A model generated the notes under the pieces. That model worked only from the letters and a program-made list of their open reading frames with translations, did no database searches and was not told where the DNA came from. A program made the position numbers and the translations under genes. DNA of 64,000 nt from Bog-473 sp963701955 (GTDB taxonomy: Bacteria > Actinomycetota > Acidimicrobiia > Acidimicrobiales > RAAP-2), in NCBI GenBank assembly GCA_963701955.1, contig OY969694.1, positions 310,001 to 374,000 of the forward strand, written 5' to 3'. Positions 1 through 8,427 of this stretch are shown here, piece after piece (the stretch's first letter is position 1; each line of letters starts with the position of its first letter).

Positions 1-1
1 C

Positions 2-562
2 TGGCTCGCCGTGGGGCGTGTCTCGCCGAACAAGGCTCTCGAGAGCACGGTGGCCGCGCTGGCGGTGGCCCGGGCCCATGGCGACCCGGACGCGACACTG
101 CGGATCGTCGGCAAGCCCGCCACCGCGTCCTATGCCAACGCGTTGGGCCGATACGTGGCGGAGATGGGTCTGTCCGATGCCGTCACCTTCGAGGGCCATG
201 TGAGCGACGCCACGGTCGTCGCCGCGTACGCGGAGGCCGATGTCCTCGTCGTGACCTCGGAGCACGAGGGTTTCTGTGTCCCCGTGGTCGAGGCCATGTC
301 GGCGGGGGTGCCCGTCGTGGCCTTCGACCGCGGCGCGGTCGCCGAGATCCTCGGGAATGCGGGCGTGCTCGTCTCCGACAAGGATCCCTACGCGCTCGCG
401 TCGTCGATCTTGGCCCTGCGCGCCGATGCACCCGGTCGAGATGCGCTGATCGAGGCAGGTCGGCGCCGGGTCGGCGACCTCCAGCTGGCGTCCTCAGCCG
501 AGCGTTTCGTCGACCTGCTCGGGCCACTCGTCGGGGCTCCCGGGAGCGGAGCCGCGAGGTGA
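2..562 (+). CDS. Glycosyltransferase family 4, C-terminal part (cut by window edge)
   Basis: The frame is open at the left edge, so only the C-terminal half (about 186 residues) is visible. It starts in the second Rossmann domain of a GT-B glycosyltransferase with WLAVGRVSPNK and contains the sugar-nucleotide binding signature EHEGFCVPVVEAMSAG around residues 85-100, with the EX7E-type glutamates of retaining GT4 enzymes. Such enzymes move a sugar from an NDP-sugar onto a cytoplasmic acceptor in glycolipid, polysaccharide or glycoprotein assembly; the acceptor cannot be told. Its stop overlaps the next gene by four bases (GTGA), so the two are probably translationally coupled. The first in-frame GTG at 11 is not the true start. 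Confidence 0.85.
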   Translation, partial: WLAVGRVSPNKALESTVAALAVARAHGDPDATLRIVGKPATASYANALGRYVAEMGLSDAVTFEGHVSDATVVAAYAEADVLVVTSEHEGFCVPVVEAMSAGVPVVAFDRGAVAEILGNAGVLVSDKDPYALASSILALRADAPGRDALIEAGRRRVGDLQLASSAERFVDLLGPLVGAPGSGAAR

Positions 563-1626
563 GCGCCATCCACCAGTTCGTGCCGATGCTCCATCGTGGT
601 GATGCCGTGGGTCGTCACACGCTGCGCCTCCGGGAGGTCATGGAGGGGCGGGGCATCACTTCGCACATCTATGTCGAACTGGTCGACGCCGACACGTCGG
701 GCGACACACGCCCGTACGCCGCCTACGAGCAAGATGCACGTCCGGGCGATGTCCTGGTGTACCAGTTCGCCACGGCCTCGGCCCTGGCCCCCTGGCTGGC
801 CGCACGCTCCGAGCCACTGGTGGTCAACTTCCACAACGTGACGCCGCCCGAGTACTACGCCCCCTGGGACAACGCGATGGCCCGCCACCAGCTGCGCGCC
901 CTCGGAGAGCTCCGGCAGCTGGCCGGACGCGCCACCCTGGGGCTGGCCGTGTCGGTGTTCAACGAGACCGAGCTGCGTGAGGCCGGTTTCGCCCGCACGG
1001 CCGTGGTGCCGCCGGCGGCCATGCTTCGCCCGGCCGGCCCGCCGCACCGCACACCGGCTCCCCGGCCCGGCGGAGGCACGCGTTGGATCAGTGTGGGGCG
1101 CCTCGCCCCCAACAAGGGGATCGAGGACGTCCTTGCCGCGTTGTTGGTGGCCCGCACACACCATGATCCCGAGGCTCGCCTGGCGGTGGTCGGTCGGGCC
1201 GTCGTTCCGGCCTATGCGCGCGCCCTGCTCCGCCACGTCGACGAGATGGGCCTGCGTCACGCGGTCAGGTTCACCGGCGCGGTGAGCGACGACGAGCTGC
1301 GGACCATGCTGAGCGGTGCCGATGTGCTGGTCGTCGCCTCCAGGCACGAGGGGTTCGGAGTACCCGCGCTCGAGGCGATGTCGCTGGGACTTCCGGTGGT
1401 GGCCAACGACGCCGGAGCGCTGCCCGAGGTCGTCGGCGATGGTGGGCTCCTGGTCGACACCGGGGACCCCTACGTGCTGGCCGGAGCCGTCGAGCGGATC
1501 AGGAGCGACGAGACCCTGCGTGGAACGCTCGGCGCGGCGGCGTCACTACGCCTCAGCGCGCTGGACTTGCCCACGGCGGGGGACCGTGCCGTGGAGCTCC
1601 TGGCGGGGCTGTCGGTCCCTGGCTGA
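559..1626 (+). CDS. Glycosyltransferase family 4
   Basis: A 355-residue GT-B enzyme starting at a GTG that overlaps the previous stop. The N-terminal acceptor domain (about 1-170) has the sequence VVNFHNVTPPEYY, shared in form with the opposite-strand neighbour at 1785-2912. The C-terminal donor domain starts at VGRLAPNKG (about 177) and carries SRHEGFGVPALEAMSLGLP (about 260-280), the GT4 NDP-sugar site with its two glutamates. No signal peptide or membrane segment is seen, so it should act in the cytoplasm, possibly at the membrane face. Family assignment is firm; the sugar and acceptor are unknown. With its two neighbours it forms a paralogous glycosyltransferase set, probably for one surface glycan. 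Confidence 0.85.
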   Translation: MSAIHQFVPMLHRGDAVGRHTLRLREVMEGRGITSHIYVELVDADTSGDTRPYAAYEQDARPGDVLVYQFATASALAPWLAARSEPLVVNFHNVTPPEYYAPWDNAMARHQLRALGELRQLAGRATLGLAVSVFNETELREAGFARTAVVPPAAMLRPAGPPHRTPAPRPGGGTRWISVGRLAPNKGIEDVLAALLVARTHHDPEARLAVVGRAVVPAYARALLRHVDEMGLRHAVRFTGAVSDDELRTMLSGADVLVVASRHEGFGVPALEAMSLGLPVVANDAGALPEVVGDGGLLVDTGDPYVLAGAVERIRSDETLRGTLGAAASLRLSALDLPTAGDRAVELLAGLSVPG

Positions 1627-1784
1627 ATCGGTTCCCGCCTTGTTCAGCGCCGTACGTATTTGTCAGTCCGGAACCTCTCAACAGCGAGGCTTAGGCTAAA
1701 CAAGTATGTTGAGTGTGTGCGCAAGACGATCTGATCAGCCCGCACGTCGACCCGCGGCCGAAAGGCGGCGTTGCCTCGCTCGGA

Positions 1785-2912
1785 TCAGGCCCCGACGGCC
1801 TGGCGCACCAGGTCGACGAATCGCTCCGTCGATGCGGCGAGATCGAAGGCCGCCGCACGTTGCACTCCTGCGTCGGCCAGCACCGTGCGCAGTATCGGGT
1901 CTCGCAGCACACGCCCGACGGCAGCGGCGAACGGCACGGGAGACTTGTCGGGCAGGATCAGCCCGGCGCCGCCGACCGTCTCGGGCACCGCGGTGACGCC
2001 GTAGGCGACGATGGGCACGCCATGGCCCATGGCCTCGGCCAGCGGGACACAGAACCCCTCGTGGTCGGACGCAGTGACGAAGACGTCGGCTGATCGGAAG
2101 TACGCCTCGAGCTCACCGCCCGACACCGAACCGGCGAAGTTGACGGAGTCGGTCAGGCCGAGCTCGTCGACGAAGGCGCGCAGGGCGGGCTCGTAGTTCG
2201 AGCCGAGCGCTGATCCGACCAGGTGGAGCCGCGCCGCGGGATCGTCGGTCCGACGCAGGACATCGAGCATCTTGACCAGATCGTGTGGAGCCTTGTGGGG
2301 CGAGATCTTGCCCACGTACAACAGGTCGGCACCACCCTCGCGTTCCTTGCGCCGGGTCAGTGCCTCCGCCAGCGCGGCATCGGGCTCGTCGCTCTTGGCC
2401 TGCATGTCGATGAGCAGCGGCACCACGGCGGTCCCCCGGTAGCCGAGCGCGCACAGCTCCGATTCGTTGAACGACGAGTCAGCCACGGCGAAGTGGCTCT
2501 GCGGAGCGAGGCGGGCCAACTGGGTCCGTCCCAGAGCGGCCTCGTAGGCCACGGCGGGCTCCCAGTCGCGCAACAACTCGGCCGGTGTGATGTTGTGATA
2601 GTTGACCAGCTTCGGCTCGGCACGCGCGGCGAGGATGTCGTAGACCGGGCTGCCGATGGATGCCTGATACAGAAGCCAGCGGTCCCGTCCCGTCCGCCCG
2701 AGTTCGGTGACCGGTCTTCCCTCGTGCTCGACGTCGGGCGTGTGGCTTCCGTAGTAGATGTCGGACGCCAATCCCGCGGCACGCAGTCCGTCGCGCAGAT
2801 TCACCGTGTGCACGCCGATGGCGTCGCGGCTGGCGAGCGATGGGATGACCTGGTCCACCCGCACGGGCGTGCAGTGTACCGGCGCCTTGCGCACCCCGAT
2901 TGCGACCGGCAT
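1785..2912 (-). CDS. Glycosyltransferase family 4
   Basis: A 375-residue GT4 enzyme on the minus strand, convergent with the preceding glycosyltransferase across about 160 bases of non-coding DNA. The N-terminal domain contains LVNYHNITPAELL, clearly paralogous to the 559-1626 protein. The donor domain starts at LYVGKISPHKAP and has the SDHEGFCVPLAEAMGHGVP signature with both conserved glutamates. The start at 2912 is the first in frame; an internal start near the sequence VDQVIPSLASRDAIG would better match its paralogue, so the first 15 or so residues are uncertain. It probably works in the same glycan pathway as the other two enzymes. Acceptor and donor are not identifiable. Confidence 0.82.
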   Translation of the reverse strand: MPVAIGVRKAPVHCTPVRVDQVIPSLASRDAIGVHTVNLRDGLRAAGLASDIYYGSHTPDVEHEGRPVTELGRTGRDRWLLYQASIGSPVYDILAARAEPKLVNYHNITPAELLRDWEPAVAYEAALGRTQLARLAPQSHFAVADSSFNESELCALGYRGTAVVPLLIDMQAKSDEPDAALAEALTRRKEREGGADLLYVGKISPHKAPHDLVKMLDVLRRTDDPAARLHLVGSALGSNYEPALRAFVDELGLTDSVNFAGSVSGGELEAYFRSADVFVTASDHEGFCVPLAEAMGHGVPIVAYGVTAVPETVGGAGLILPDKSPVPFAAAVGRVLRDPILRTVLADAGVQRAAAFDLAASTERFVDLVRQAVGA

Positions 2913-2950
2913 GCACCGGTAGGGCCGGATGGTGTCGATACGCTCGAGCT

Positions 2951-5014
2951 GTGGCGGACACCCCGCGCGCCCGGCGGCGCCTCTCGACCCCTCTTGCTGT
3001 GATGGGGTTCTCAGTCATCGTGGCGTTTTCGGCCGCCCTGGTCGGTCCGGCGTCCCCGGCGGCCTCATCCGTTCCCACCACCGTCGTGTTCAGCGGTCAT
3101 GGCTACGGGCACGGCATAGGGATGGGTCAGTGGGGATCCCTTGGTTATGCAATCGGCCAGGACAACGGCCTTGGACCCCAGACGTACCAGTGGATCCTGG
3201 GGCATTACTACGGGAACTCTTCTCTCGCGCAGACGTATCCCCCTGGAGCGCTTCACGGCGGCTTTGCAATCGTGGCGATGACAGAGGCGAACGACGAGGA
3301 CACAATCGTGAGCTCACCATCGGGTCAGGTGAACGTCGTGGGCACCGCTATCACGGCCCCGGCGGTGTTGTTCCGGCTGACGTCAGGTGCGACGACCTAT
3401 TCAGTGTGGACCAGTGGTAGCTGCCAGGGCGGGTGGACGCAGGTGGCCGCGGGGGTGACCAGCCCGACCGCGATCGAGTCGGGGGCTACAGGCACGTCGA
3501 GCATCGTCGACCTGTGCACGACGAGCACCACGCTCCAACTGCACGGCACCGTCGGTGCCGTACCCAACTCGAACGACCTGTCTCGGACGGTCAACACAGT
3601 GGCCGTCGAGCAGTATGTCGCGGACGTGGCGCCGGCTGAGTCCCCGTCGAGCTGGTCGACGCTCGGAGGCGCAGGACCGCAGGGGATGTCCTGGGGCTTC
3701 CAGCAGAGCGAGGCACAGACGGTGGCAGCCCGTTCCTTCGTCGAGTCGTCACCATTGGGGTACGGAGGCTATGCGGACACCTGTGACCAGACCTGCCAGT
3801 CCTACCCGGGAATGACCGACGAGACGGCAAATTCTCAGGCTGCCGCGGCCGACACGGTAGGCCAGGTCATGACGGTAACCAGCGGCGGAGCTATCGCCAA
3901 CACCCAGTACTCGGCGTCCTCCGGCGGGTACTCGGCTGGGGCCCAATTCCAAGCGGTGCCCGATGATGGCGACGGTGTCTGCGTGCCGGGAGCTTGCAAT
4001 CCGAACCACAATTGGACGGTCTCAGTCTCGGCGTCGACCGTCGAGGCCGCTTATCCACAGATCGGCACGCTGAACAGCATTGTGGTCACTTCGCGCAATG
4101 GGCTTGGCGACCTTGGGGGGCGCGTTCTACAGGCGACGGTGTCAGGCTCTGCCGGGTCTCTCTCGGTCACGGGGAACGGATTGGCGGCGGCCTTCAACCT
4201 GCCATCCAACTGGTTCACCGTCGGAGGCCAGCCAAGCGGCGGTGTGGGCGGCTACTGGATCGATGCCGCCGACGGGGGAGTGTTCAGCTTCGGCAACGCC
4301 CAGTTCCACGGCAGCACCGGCGGGATGCGGTTGAACCAGCCGGTGGTCGGCATGTCGTCGACGCATGATGCAGGGGGCTACTGGGAGGTGGCATCCGATG
4401 GGGGAGTCTTCAGCTTCGGTGACGCCGGGTTCCACGGCAGCACCGGCTCCATCCGCCTGAACAAGCCGATGGTGTCCATGGCGGTTACCCCCGACGGGGG
4501 TGGTTACTGGCTGGTGGCCTCCGACGGCGGAGTGTTTGCTTTCGGCGACGCCGGGTTCTACGGCAGCACCGGGTCTCTCCGGCTGAACAAGCCGGTGATC
4601 GGCATTGTGCCGACGCACGACGGGGGCGGCTACTGGCTGGTCGCCTCCGACGGCGGGTTGTTCGCCTTCGGCGACGCCGGGTTCCACGGTTCACTCGGGT
4701 CGTCACCGCCACCGACGCCGATCGTGGGTGTGGCGCCGACGCCCGACGGAGGTGGCTACTGGCTGCTCGAGAGCGATGGCGCCGTGCACCCGTTCGACGC
4801 CCCGACGGTGGGCATCGCCCCGGGGTCGCCTGCACCGACCCTTCTGAGCGCGATGACGGGCCTCATCCCGGATTTCTCAGGGCAGGGGTTCATCGCCGTC
4901 AACGCCCGTGGGCAGGCCTTTGCCTTCGGTGACGCGCCCTACTTCGGCGATGTCACGACCGCGGTGAGCGGCTACTCGGGGCGGGTCGTGGGTATCGCAG
5001 CGACTCAGGGCTGA
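2951..5014 (+). CDS. Secreted SpoIID/LytB-domain protein with C-terminal GGYW repeats
   Basis: From a GTG at 2951 the protein begins VADTPRARRRLSTPLAVMGF followed by a hydrophobic stretch and a cleavage region near PASPAASS, a good Sec signal peptide; an upstream ATG at 2900 would bury it. The middle (about 30-410) resembles SpoIID/LytB: GHGYGHGIGMGQWG near the N-terminus, EQYVADVAPAESPSSW and then AQTVAARSFV. SpoIID is a lytic transglycosylase in sporulating bacteria; here it is probably a cell-wall modifying protein. The C-terminal third has four good 42-residue repeats (GGYWxxAxDGGVFSFGDA...) and degenerate ones, probably a beta-structured surface module. It overlaps the convergent HAD gene by 10 bases. 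Confidence 0.8.
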   Translation: MADTPRARRRLSTPLAVMGFSVIVAFSAALVGPASPAASSVPTTVVFSGHGYGHGIGMGQWGSLGYAIGQDNGLGPQTYQWILGHYYGNSSLAQTYPPGALHGGFAIVAMTEANDEDTIVSSPSGQVNVVGTAITAPAVLFRLTSGATTYSVWTSGSCQGGWTQVAAGVTSPTAIESGATGTSSIVDLCTTSTTLQLHGTVGAVPNSNDLSRTVNTVAVEQYVADVAPAESPSSWSTLGGAGPQGMSWGFQQSEAQTVAARSFVESSPLGYGGYADTCDQTCQSYPGMTDETANSQAAAADTVGQVMTVTSGGAIANTQYSASSGGYSAGAQFQAVPDDGDGVCVPGACNPNHNWTVSVSASTVEAAYPQIGTLNSIVVTSRNGLGDLGGRVLQATVSGSAGSLSVTGNGLAAAFNLPSNWFTVGGQPSGGVGGYWIDAADGGVFSFGNAQFHGSTGGMRLNQPVVGMSSTHDAGGYWEVASDGGVFSFGDAGFHGSTGSIRLNKPMVSMAVTPDGGGYWLVASDGGVFAFGDAGFYGSTGSLRLNKPVIGIVPTHDGGGYWLVASDGGLFAFGDAGFHGSLGSSPPPTPIVGVAPTPDGGGYWLLESDGAVHPFDAPTVGIAPGSPAPTLLSAMTGLIPDFSGQGFIAVNARGQAFAFGDAPYFGDVTTAVSGYSGRVVGIAATQG
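4248..4830 (+). repeat. 126-bp in-frame repeats coding for GGYW...DGGVFSFGDA modules
   Basis: Within the SpoIID-type gene a unit of 126 bases (42 residues) recurs at about 4250, 4376, 4502 and 4628, with a weaker fifth unit near 4752. Each starts GGYW, continues with a DGG(V/L)F(S/A)FG(D/N)A core and ends with HGS(T/L)G and a proline-rich linker. DNA identity between the second, third and fourth units is high, which suggests recent duplication or gene conversion. Modules of this kind are common at the C-termini of secreted proteins in high-GC actinobacteria; their ligand is unknown to me. Confidence 0.8.
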
Positions 5015-5793
5015 TCCGACAGGTCGGACAGGCGGGGGAACCGCCTGAGCCGGCCCAACGATCCGAGCCGGCCGGCGTCGACACCGTGGTCGGCCGCATT
5101 GAGGAGACGCAGGTCGCCCCGGCTGTTGCCATATGCCCACAGGACCGGGTGGGTTCCGTTGGTCGACAACAGGCCCTGGGCCCTGAGATAGACGACGAGG
5201 CGTGCGTACTTTTCGGCCCCACGGCAATTCTTCCCCTCGTAGCCGCCCGTGAGGAGACCACCACCGCCGACGGCCAGCCGGGTGGCCACGACGCCGTCGA
5301 CGCCGAGCTCGGAGCCCGCCGGACCCACGTAGCACTCGGGCGACGCGGAGACGATCACGATGTGGTGCCCCTGCCGGCGGTGCCACTCGAGCCGGCGGCG
5401 CACGTCCTCACGCAGGTGGCGCGGGAGGTAGCGCCTGGCGAACACCGCCGAGACCCGGTCGACCTCGCTCACGGCCAGCCCCCCGAGGAGGCGGGTGAAC
5501 ATTCGTTCCTTGACCTTGTCGGCGGTGCTCCCTCCCTGCAGTGCCGCTCGAAGGAGGGACGGCGAGAGTCGCAGCGTGGCGCGCAGGACCGGCCACGGCC
5601 CGCGGAGGCTCATGAGGAACGGGAAGACGCTGCCCGAATCGGTCAGTGTCCCGTCGAAGTCGAACGCCGCAACCGTTGGGGTCTCGCGGGCCTGGAACTC
5701 GCCCCCGGGCCGCTGCGCCGGTCGCGACGAGGCGGAGCCCGGGACTTCGCGGGCCGAGCGCGGTGGCGCGACTGCCGGTTGTTCGGGGCACAT
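5005..5793 (-). CDS. HAD-superfamily phosphatase (subclass IB, SerB-like)
   Basis: The protein has the HAD motifs in order: DFDGTLTDSG near residue 45 (nucleophile and acid Asp), VSASPE for motif II, a lysine in GAEKYARL for motif III and GNSRGDLRLL with the Mg-binding aspartate. The insert between motifs I and II fits the IB group that includes phosphoserine phosphatase and acyltransferase-linked HAD proteins. The substrate is unknown. The reading frame extends upstream to 5904, but the ATG at 5793 is preferred: the extra 37 residues look non-coding and the longer form would run towards the divergent peroxiredoxin promoter. It converges with the SpoIID-type gene, the two coding ends overlapping by 10 bases. 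Confidence 0.75.
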   Translation of the reverse strand: MCPEQPAVAPPRSAREVPGSASSRPAQRPGGEFQARETPTVAAFDFDGTLTDSGSVFPFLMSLRGPWPVLRATLRLSPSLLRAALQGGSTADKVKERMFTRLLGGLAVSEVDRVSAVFARRYLPRHLREDVRRRLEWHRRQGHHIVIVSASPECYVGPAGSELGVDGVVATRLAVGGGGLLTGGYEGKNCRGAEKYARLVVYLRAQGLLSTNGTHPVLWAYGNSRGDLRLLNAADHGVDAGRLGSLGRLRRFPRLSDLSDQP

Positions 5794-5909
5794 GGAGGCA
5801 TTCTCGCACGGCCTGCTCGAGTGGCCGCACATGGAGCACGGACTGAAACCCAGGTGGGGCAGAGATTTTCCTGGCCCCCGAGCCCTTCCGAGAAATATGA
5901 CCAATCATG

Positions 5910-5938
5910 TCGACAATTGCCGGCGCACCCGGTAAGGT
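5910..5938 (+). promoter_or_regulatory. Sigma70-type promoter of the peroxiredoxin gene
   Basis: TCGACA at 5910-5915 matches the -35 consensus at five of six bases. It is followed by a 17-base spacer and TAAGGT at 5933-5938, a typical actinobacterial -10 box. Transcription would start near 5945, giving a leader of about 38 bases before the ATG at 5983. Confidence 0.5.
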
Positions 5939-5982
5939 CTCCTCGTTCACACGCAGCGTCTCGAACTTCAGGGAGGATGGAC

Positions 5983-6618
5983 ATGGCAGTACGGCTCGGG
6001 GACACGGCACCCGATTTCACGGCCGACACCACGGACGGCACGATCAATTTCCACGAGTGGCTGGGCGACAGCTGGGGAATCCTCTTCTCCCACCCGAAGG
6101 ACTTCACCCCGGTCTGCACGACCGAGCTGGGAGCGTTCTCGAAGGCCAAGACCGAGTTCGACAAGCGCAACACCAAGCTCATCGGTCTCTCCGTCGACTC
6201 GGTCGAGTCCCACAAGGGCTGGGCCGGGGACATCCAGGAAACCCAGGGATCGGCGCTGGCCTTCCCGCTGATCGGTGACGAGGACCGCAAGGTGGCGGAC
6301 CTCTACGACATGATCCACCCGAACGCCAACGACACGCTGACGGTCCGCTCGGTGTTCATCGTCGGCCCCGACAAGAAGGTCAAGCTCATCCTGACCTACC
6401 CGGCGTCGACCGGACGCAATGTCGACGAGATCATCCGGGTCCTGGACTCGCTCCAGCTGACGGCGGACTACTCGGTGGCCACTCCGGTCAACTGGCAGGA
6501 GGGCGAGGACGTCATCATCGCCCCCGCCGTGAGCGACGAGGATGCCAAGTCGCGGTTCCCCAAGGGCTGGAACGCCATCAAGCCCTATCTCCGGGTGACG
6601 CCCCAGCCCAATCGCTGA
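5983..6618 (+). CDS. Peroxiredoxin, 1-Cys (Prx6) type
   Basis: A 211-residue thioredoxin-fold peroxidase that reduces H2O2 and alkyl hydroperoxides in the cytoplasm. The peroxidatic cysteine is in SHPKDFTPVCTTELGAF (about residue 45), the PxxxTxxC signature. The long C-terminal arm (RVLDSLQLTADYSVATPVNW, then ISDED-like and KSRFPKGW segments) and the lack of a clear resolving cysteine fit the Prx6/1-Cys group. The ATG at 5983 is chosen because AGGGAGGA lies just upstream at proper spacing; the frame is open back to 5086 but that part is antisense to the HAD gene and not coding. A strong hairpin follows the stop. Confidence 0.93.
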   Translation: MAVRLGDTAPDFTADTTDGTINFHEWLGDSWGILFSHPKDFTPVCTTELGAFSKAKTEFDKRNTKLIGLSVDSVESHKGWAGDIQETQGSALAFPLIGDEDRKVADLYDMIHPNANDTLTVRSVFIVGPDKKVKLILTYPASTGRNVDEIIRVLDSLQLTADYSVATPVNWQEGEDVIIAPAVSDEDAKSRFPKGWNAIKPYLRVTPQPNR

Positions 6619-6659
6619 GCGACCGCGTCCATGCCCGGAGCCTTCCGGGAATGACCTGT

Positions 6660-6690
6660 GACCTGCCGGCCCCGCACGGGCCGGCAGGTC
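6660..6690 (+). terminator. Hairpin terminator after the peroxiredoxin gene
   Basis: A perfect 13-bp GC-rich stem (GACCTGCCGGCCC paired with its complement) with a five-base loop lies 41 bases after the peroxiredoxin stop. It lacks a run of T, as is usual for hairpin terminators of GC-rich actinobacteria. Confidence 0.65.
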
Positions 6691-6741
6691 CGCGTCCGGG
6701 TGCCGTACCGTCACGGCATTGAGGGAAAGCAAGGAGCAGCC

Positions 6742-7335
6742 ATGCCCGAACCCGATGTCTTCGTGCTGGCCGACCGGGCGCTGGCCCGCGTCGTGTCGGG
6801 GATCGAGCCCTCGCAGTGGGAGATGGTCCTTCCACCCACCTTTGCCACGCGGAGGCAGCCCGAACCGCCGACGCTGCGCACCTTGGTCAACTACCACGCC
6901 TACGACGACGCCTGGGTGCCCGACATGCTGGCCGGGCTCACCATGGACCAGGCCGGGCGGGACCGGTTCGACGGGGATCTCCTCGGAGACGATCCGGTGG
7001 CCAGTTTCGAGGCCATCGTGGCACGAGCCTGCGCCGCTGCCGGTGCCGTCACGGACCTGGGCGCCGTGGCCCACCTCTCTTTCGGCGACTACACGGTTCG
7101 GGAGTACTTCTGGCAGATCAACCAGTTCCGTGCTCTCCGGGCCCACGACATCGCCGCAGTGATCGGGGTCGCGGCCGAGCTCTCCGACGAGCTCGTGCAG
7201 GGGATCTGGGACGAGGTCGCTCCGCACGCCGAGGAGTGGCGGGCGATCGGCGTCTTCCCCGCCGCCGTTCCCGTGGCCGAGGACGCATCGCTGCTGAGCC
7301 GGCTGCTCGGACTTACGGGGCGTCACCCGGACTGA
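6742..7335 (+). CDS. DinB/MDMPI-like (TIGR03086-type) protein
   Basis: A 197-residue protein starting at ATG 6742 with AAGGAG five bases upstream. It is mostly helical with no signal peptide. LVNYHAYDDAWVPDML (about residue 50) and LRAHDIAAVIG (about 135) look like two of the metal-ligand histidines of the DinB/mycothiol-dependent maleylpyruvate isomerase-like four-helix fold that is very common in actinobacteria. Members are metal-dependent, often thiol-cofactor-linked enzymes, mostly of unknown substrate. It stands alone between a terminator and the convergent orn gene. The family call is by general pattern and moderately sure. Confidence 0.6.
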   Translation: MPEPDVFVLADRALARVVSGIEPSQWEMVLPPTFATRRQPEPPTLRTLVNYHAYDDAWVPDMLAGLTMDQAGRDRFDGDLLGDDPVASFEAIVARACAAAGAVTDLGAVAHLSFGDYTVREYFWQINQFRALRAHDIAAVIGVAAELSDELVQGIWDEVAPHAEEWRAIGVFPAAVPVAEDASLLSRLLGLTGRHPD

Positions 7336-7338
7336 GTC

Positions 7339-7914
7339 TCACGCAGGCGGCGTGGGCGCCCCGGTGGAGCGAGCATGGTCGAAGATGGCGCCGCGGTAGT
7401 AGGCGAGCTCGGCGACGGACTCCCTGATGTCCTGGAGCGCGCGGTGCCCTCCCTTCTTGGGAGGGGCGCCGCGCAGCACCTCGGGCAGCCAGCGCCGGCA
7501 GAGCTCCTTGATCGTGGAGACGTCGACGGAACGGTAGTGGAAGAAGTCCTCCACCTCGGGGAGCTGGGCCGCCAGAAATCGGCGGTCGGTCCCGATGGAA
7601 TTGCCCGCGAGCGGGACGGTCCCCGGTTCGGTGATGTGCCGCTTCAAGAACGCCAAGGTCGCCGCTCCTGCATCCTGCAGGCTGAGGGTGGACGCCTCGA
7701 TGTCTGAAAGCAAGCCCGAGCGGGTGTGCATGGCGCGCACCACCTCGTCCATGACGTCGAGCTGTTCGGGCACGGCGTGGACCACGAGATCGGGACCCTC
7801 CTCCACGACCGTGAGGTCGTCGTCGGTGATCAGGGTGGCGATCTCGACGATGACGTGGCGGGTCGGATCGAGACCAGTCATCTCGAGGTCGATCCAGGCC
7901 AGCACGCGCCGCAT
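7339..7914 (-). CDS. orn: Oligoribonuclease (DEDDh 3'-5' exoribonuclease)
   Basis: A 191-residue protein opening with LAWIDLEMTGLDP, the ExoI motif with the two metal-binding acidic residues. It continues with GNSIGTDRRFL (ExoII Asp), FHYRSVDVSTIKEL and KKGGHRALQDIRESV, the ExoIII motif with the catalytic His and Asp of the DEDDh family. Orn degrades 2-5 nt RNA fragments to mononucleotides, and pGpG from cyclic-di-GMP breakdown. Length matches the family. It is divergent from dut with 28 bases between the starts, and converges on the DinB-like gene with three bases between stops. Confidence 0.95.
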   Translation of the reverse strand: MRRVLAWIDLEMTGLDPTRHVIVEIATLITDDDLTVVEEGPDLVVHAVPEQLDVMDEVVRAMHTRSGLLSDIEASTLSLQDAGAATLAFLKRHITEPGTVPLAGNSIGTDRRFLAAQLPEVEDFFHYRSVDVSTIKELCRRWLPEVLRGAPPKKGGHRALQDIRESVAELAYYRGAIFDHARSTGAPTPPA

Positions 7915-7942
7915 GCTACCGGCACACCTGTAAGGTCCGGCG

Positions 7943-8386
7943 ATGCTGCGCGTCCCCCTTCACCCCCTGGACCCCGAGCTCCCGATGCCCTCCTATGCCA
8001 GGGAAGGTGACGCCGGGGCCGACCTCGTGGCGCGCCTTGACGTCTCGCTGCTCTGCAGGGGAGGCCGAGCACTGGTGCCGACGGGCGTGGCCGTCGCCAT
8101 CCCGTCGGGATATGCCGGGCTCGTCCTGCCTCGGAGCGGCCTGGCGGCACGTCACGGCGTGACGTGCCTCAACTCACCTGGTCTGATCGATTCGGGCTAC
8201 CGAGGCGAGTTGATGGTGGTGCTGGTCAACCACGATCCCGTCCACGACTACGTGGTCCGAAGAGGCGACCGGATCGCCCAGCTGGTGCTGGTGTCCGTGG
8301 AGGAGGCCGCGTTCGAGCTGGTGAGCGAGGACGGTCTGGGGCAGTCGGATCGGGCGGCCGGCGGCTTCGGGCACTCGGGGGTCTGA
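7943..8386 (+). CDS. dut: Deoxyuridine 5'-triphosphate nucleotidohydrolase (dUTPase)
   Basis: A 147-residue trimeric-type dUTPase that hydrolyses dUTP to dUMP and pyrophosphate. All five motifs are visible: AREGDAGADL (1), LPRSGLAARHG (2), NSPGLIDSGYRGEL (3, with the catalytic Asp and base-binding Tyr), RRGDRIAQLVL (4) and the C-terminal arm AAGGFGHSG (5). A TAAGGT box at 7931-7936 lies only seven bases before the ATG, so transcription would begin at or next to the start codon; no ribosome binding site is seen, which fits a leaderless mRNA. Divergent from orn. Confidence 0.95.
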   Translation: MLRVPLHPLDPELPMPSYAREGDAGADLVARLDVSLLCRGGRALVPTGVAVAIPSGYAGLVLPRSGLAARHGVTCLNSPGLIDSGYRGELMVVLVNHDPVHDYVVRRGDRIAQLVLVSVEEAAFELVSEDGLGQSDRAAGGFGHSGV

Positions 8387-8427
8387 CCTCCTGCACAAAG
8401 GGGGAGAAAGCGATAAGAAGGGAGTCG

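Noticed and set aside
5086..5982. Long N-terminal extension of the peroxiredoxin frame
   Set aside because: It is antisense to the HAD gene, has no family resemblance, and the ATG at 5983 has a proper ribosome site and promoter.
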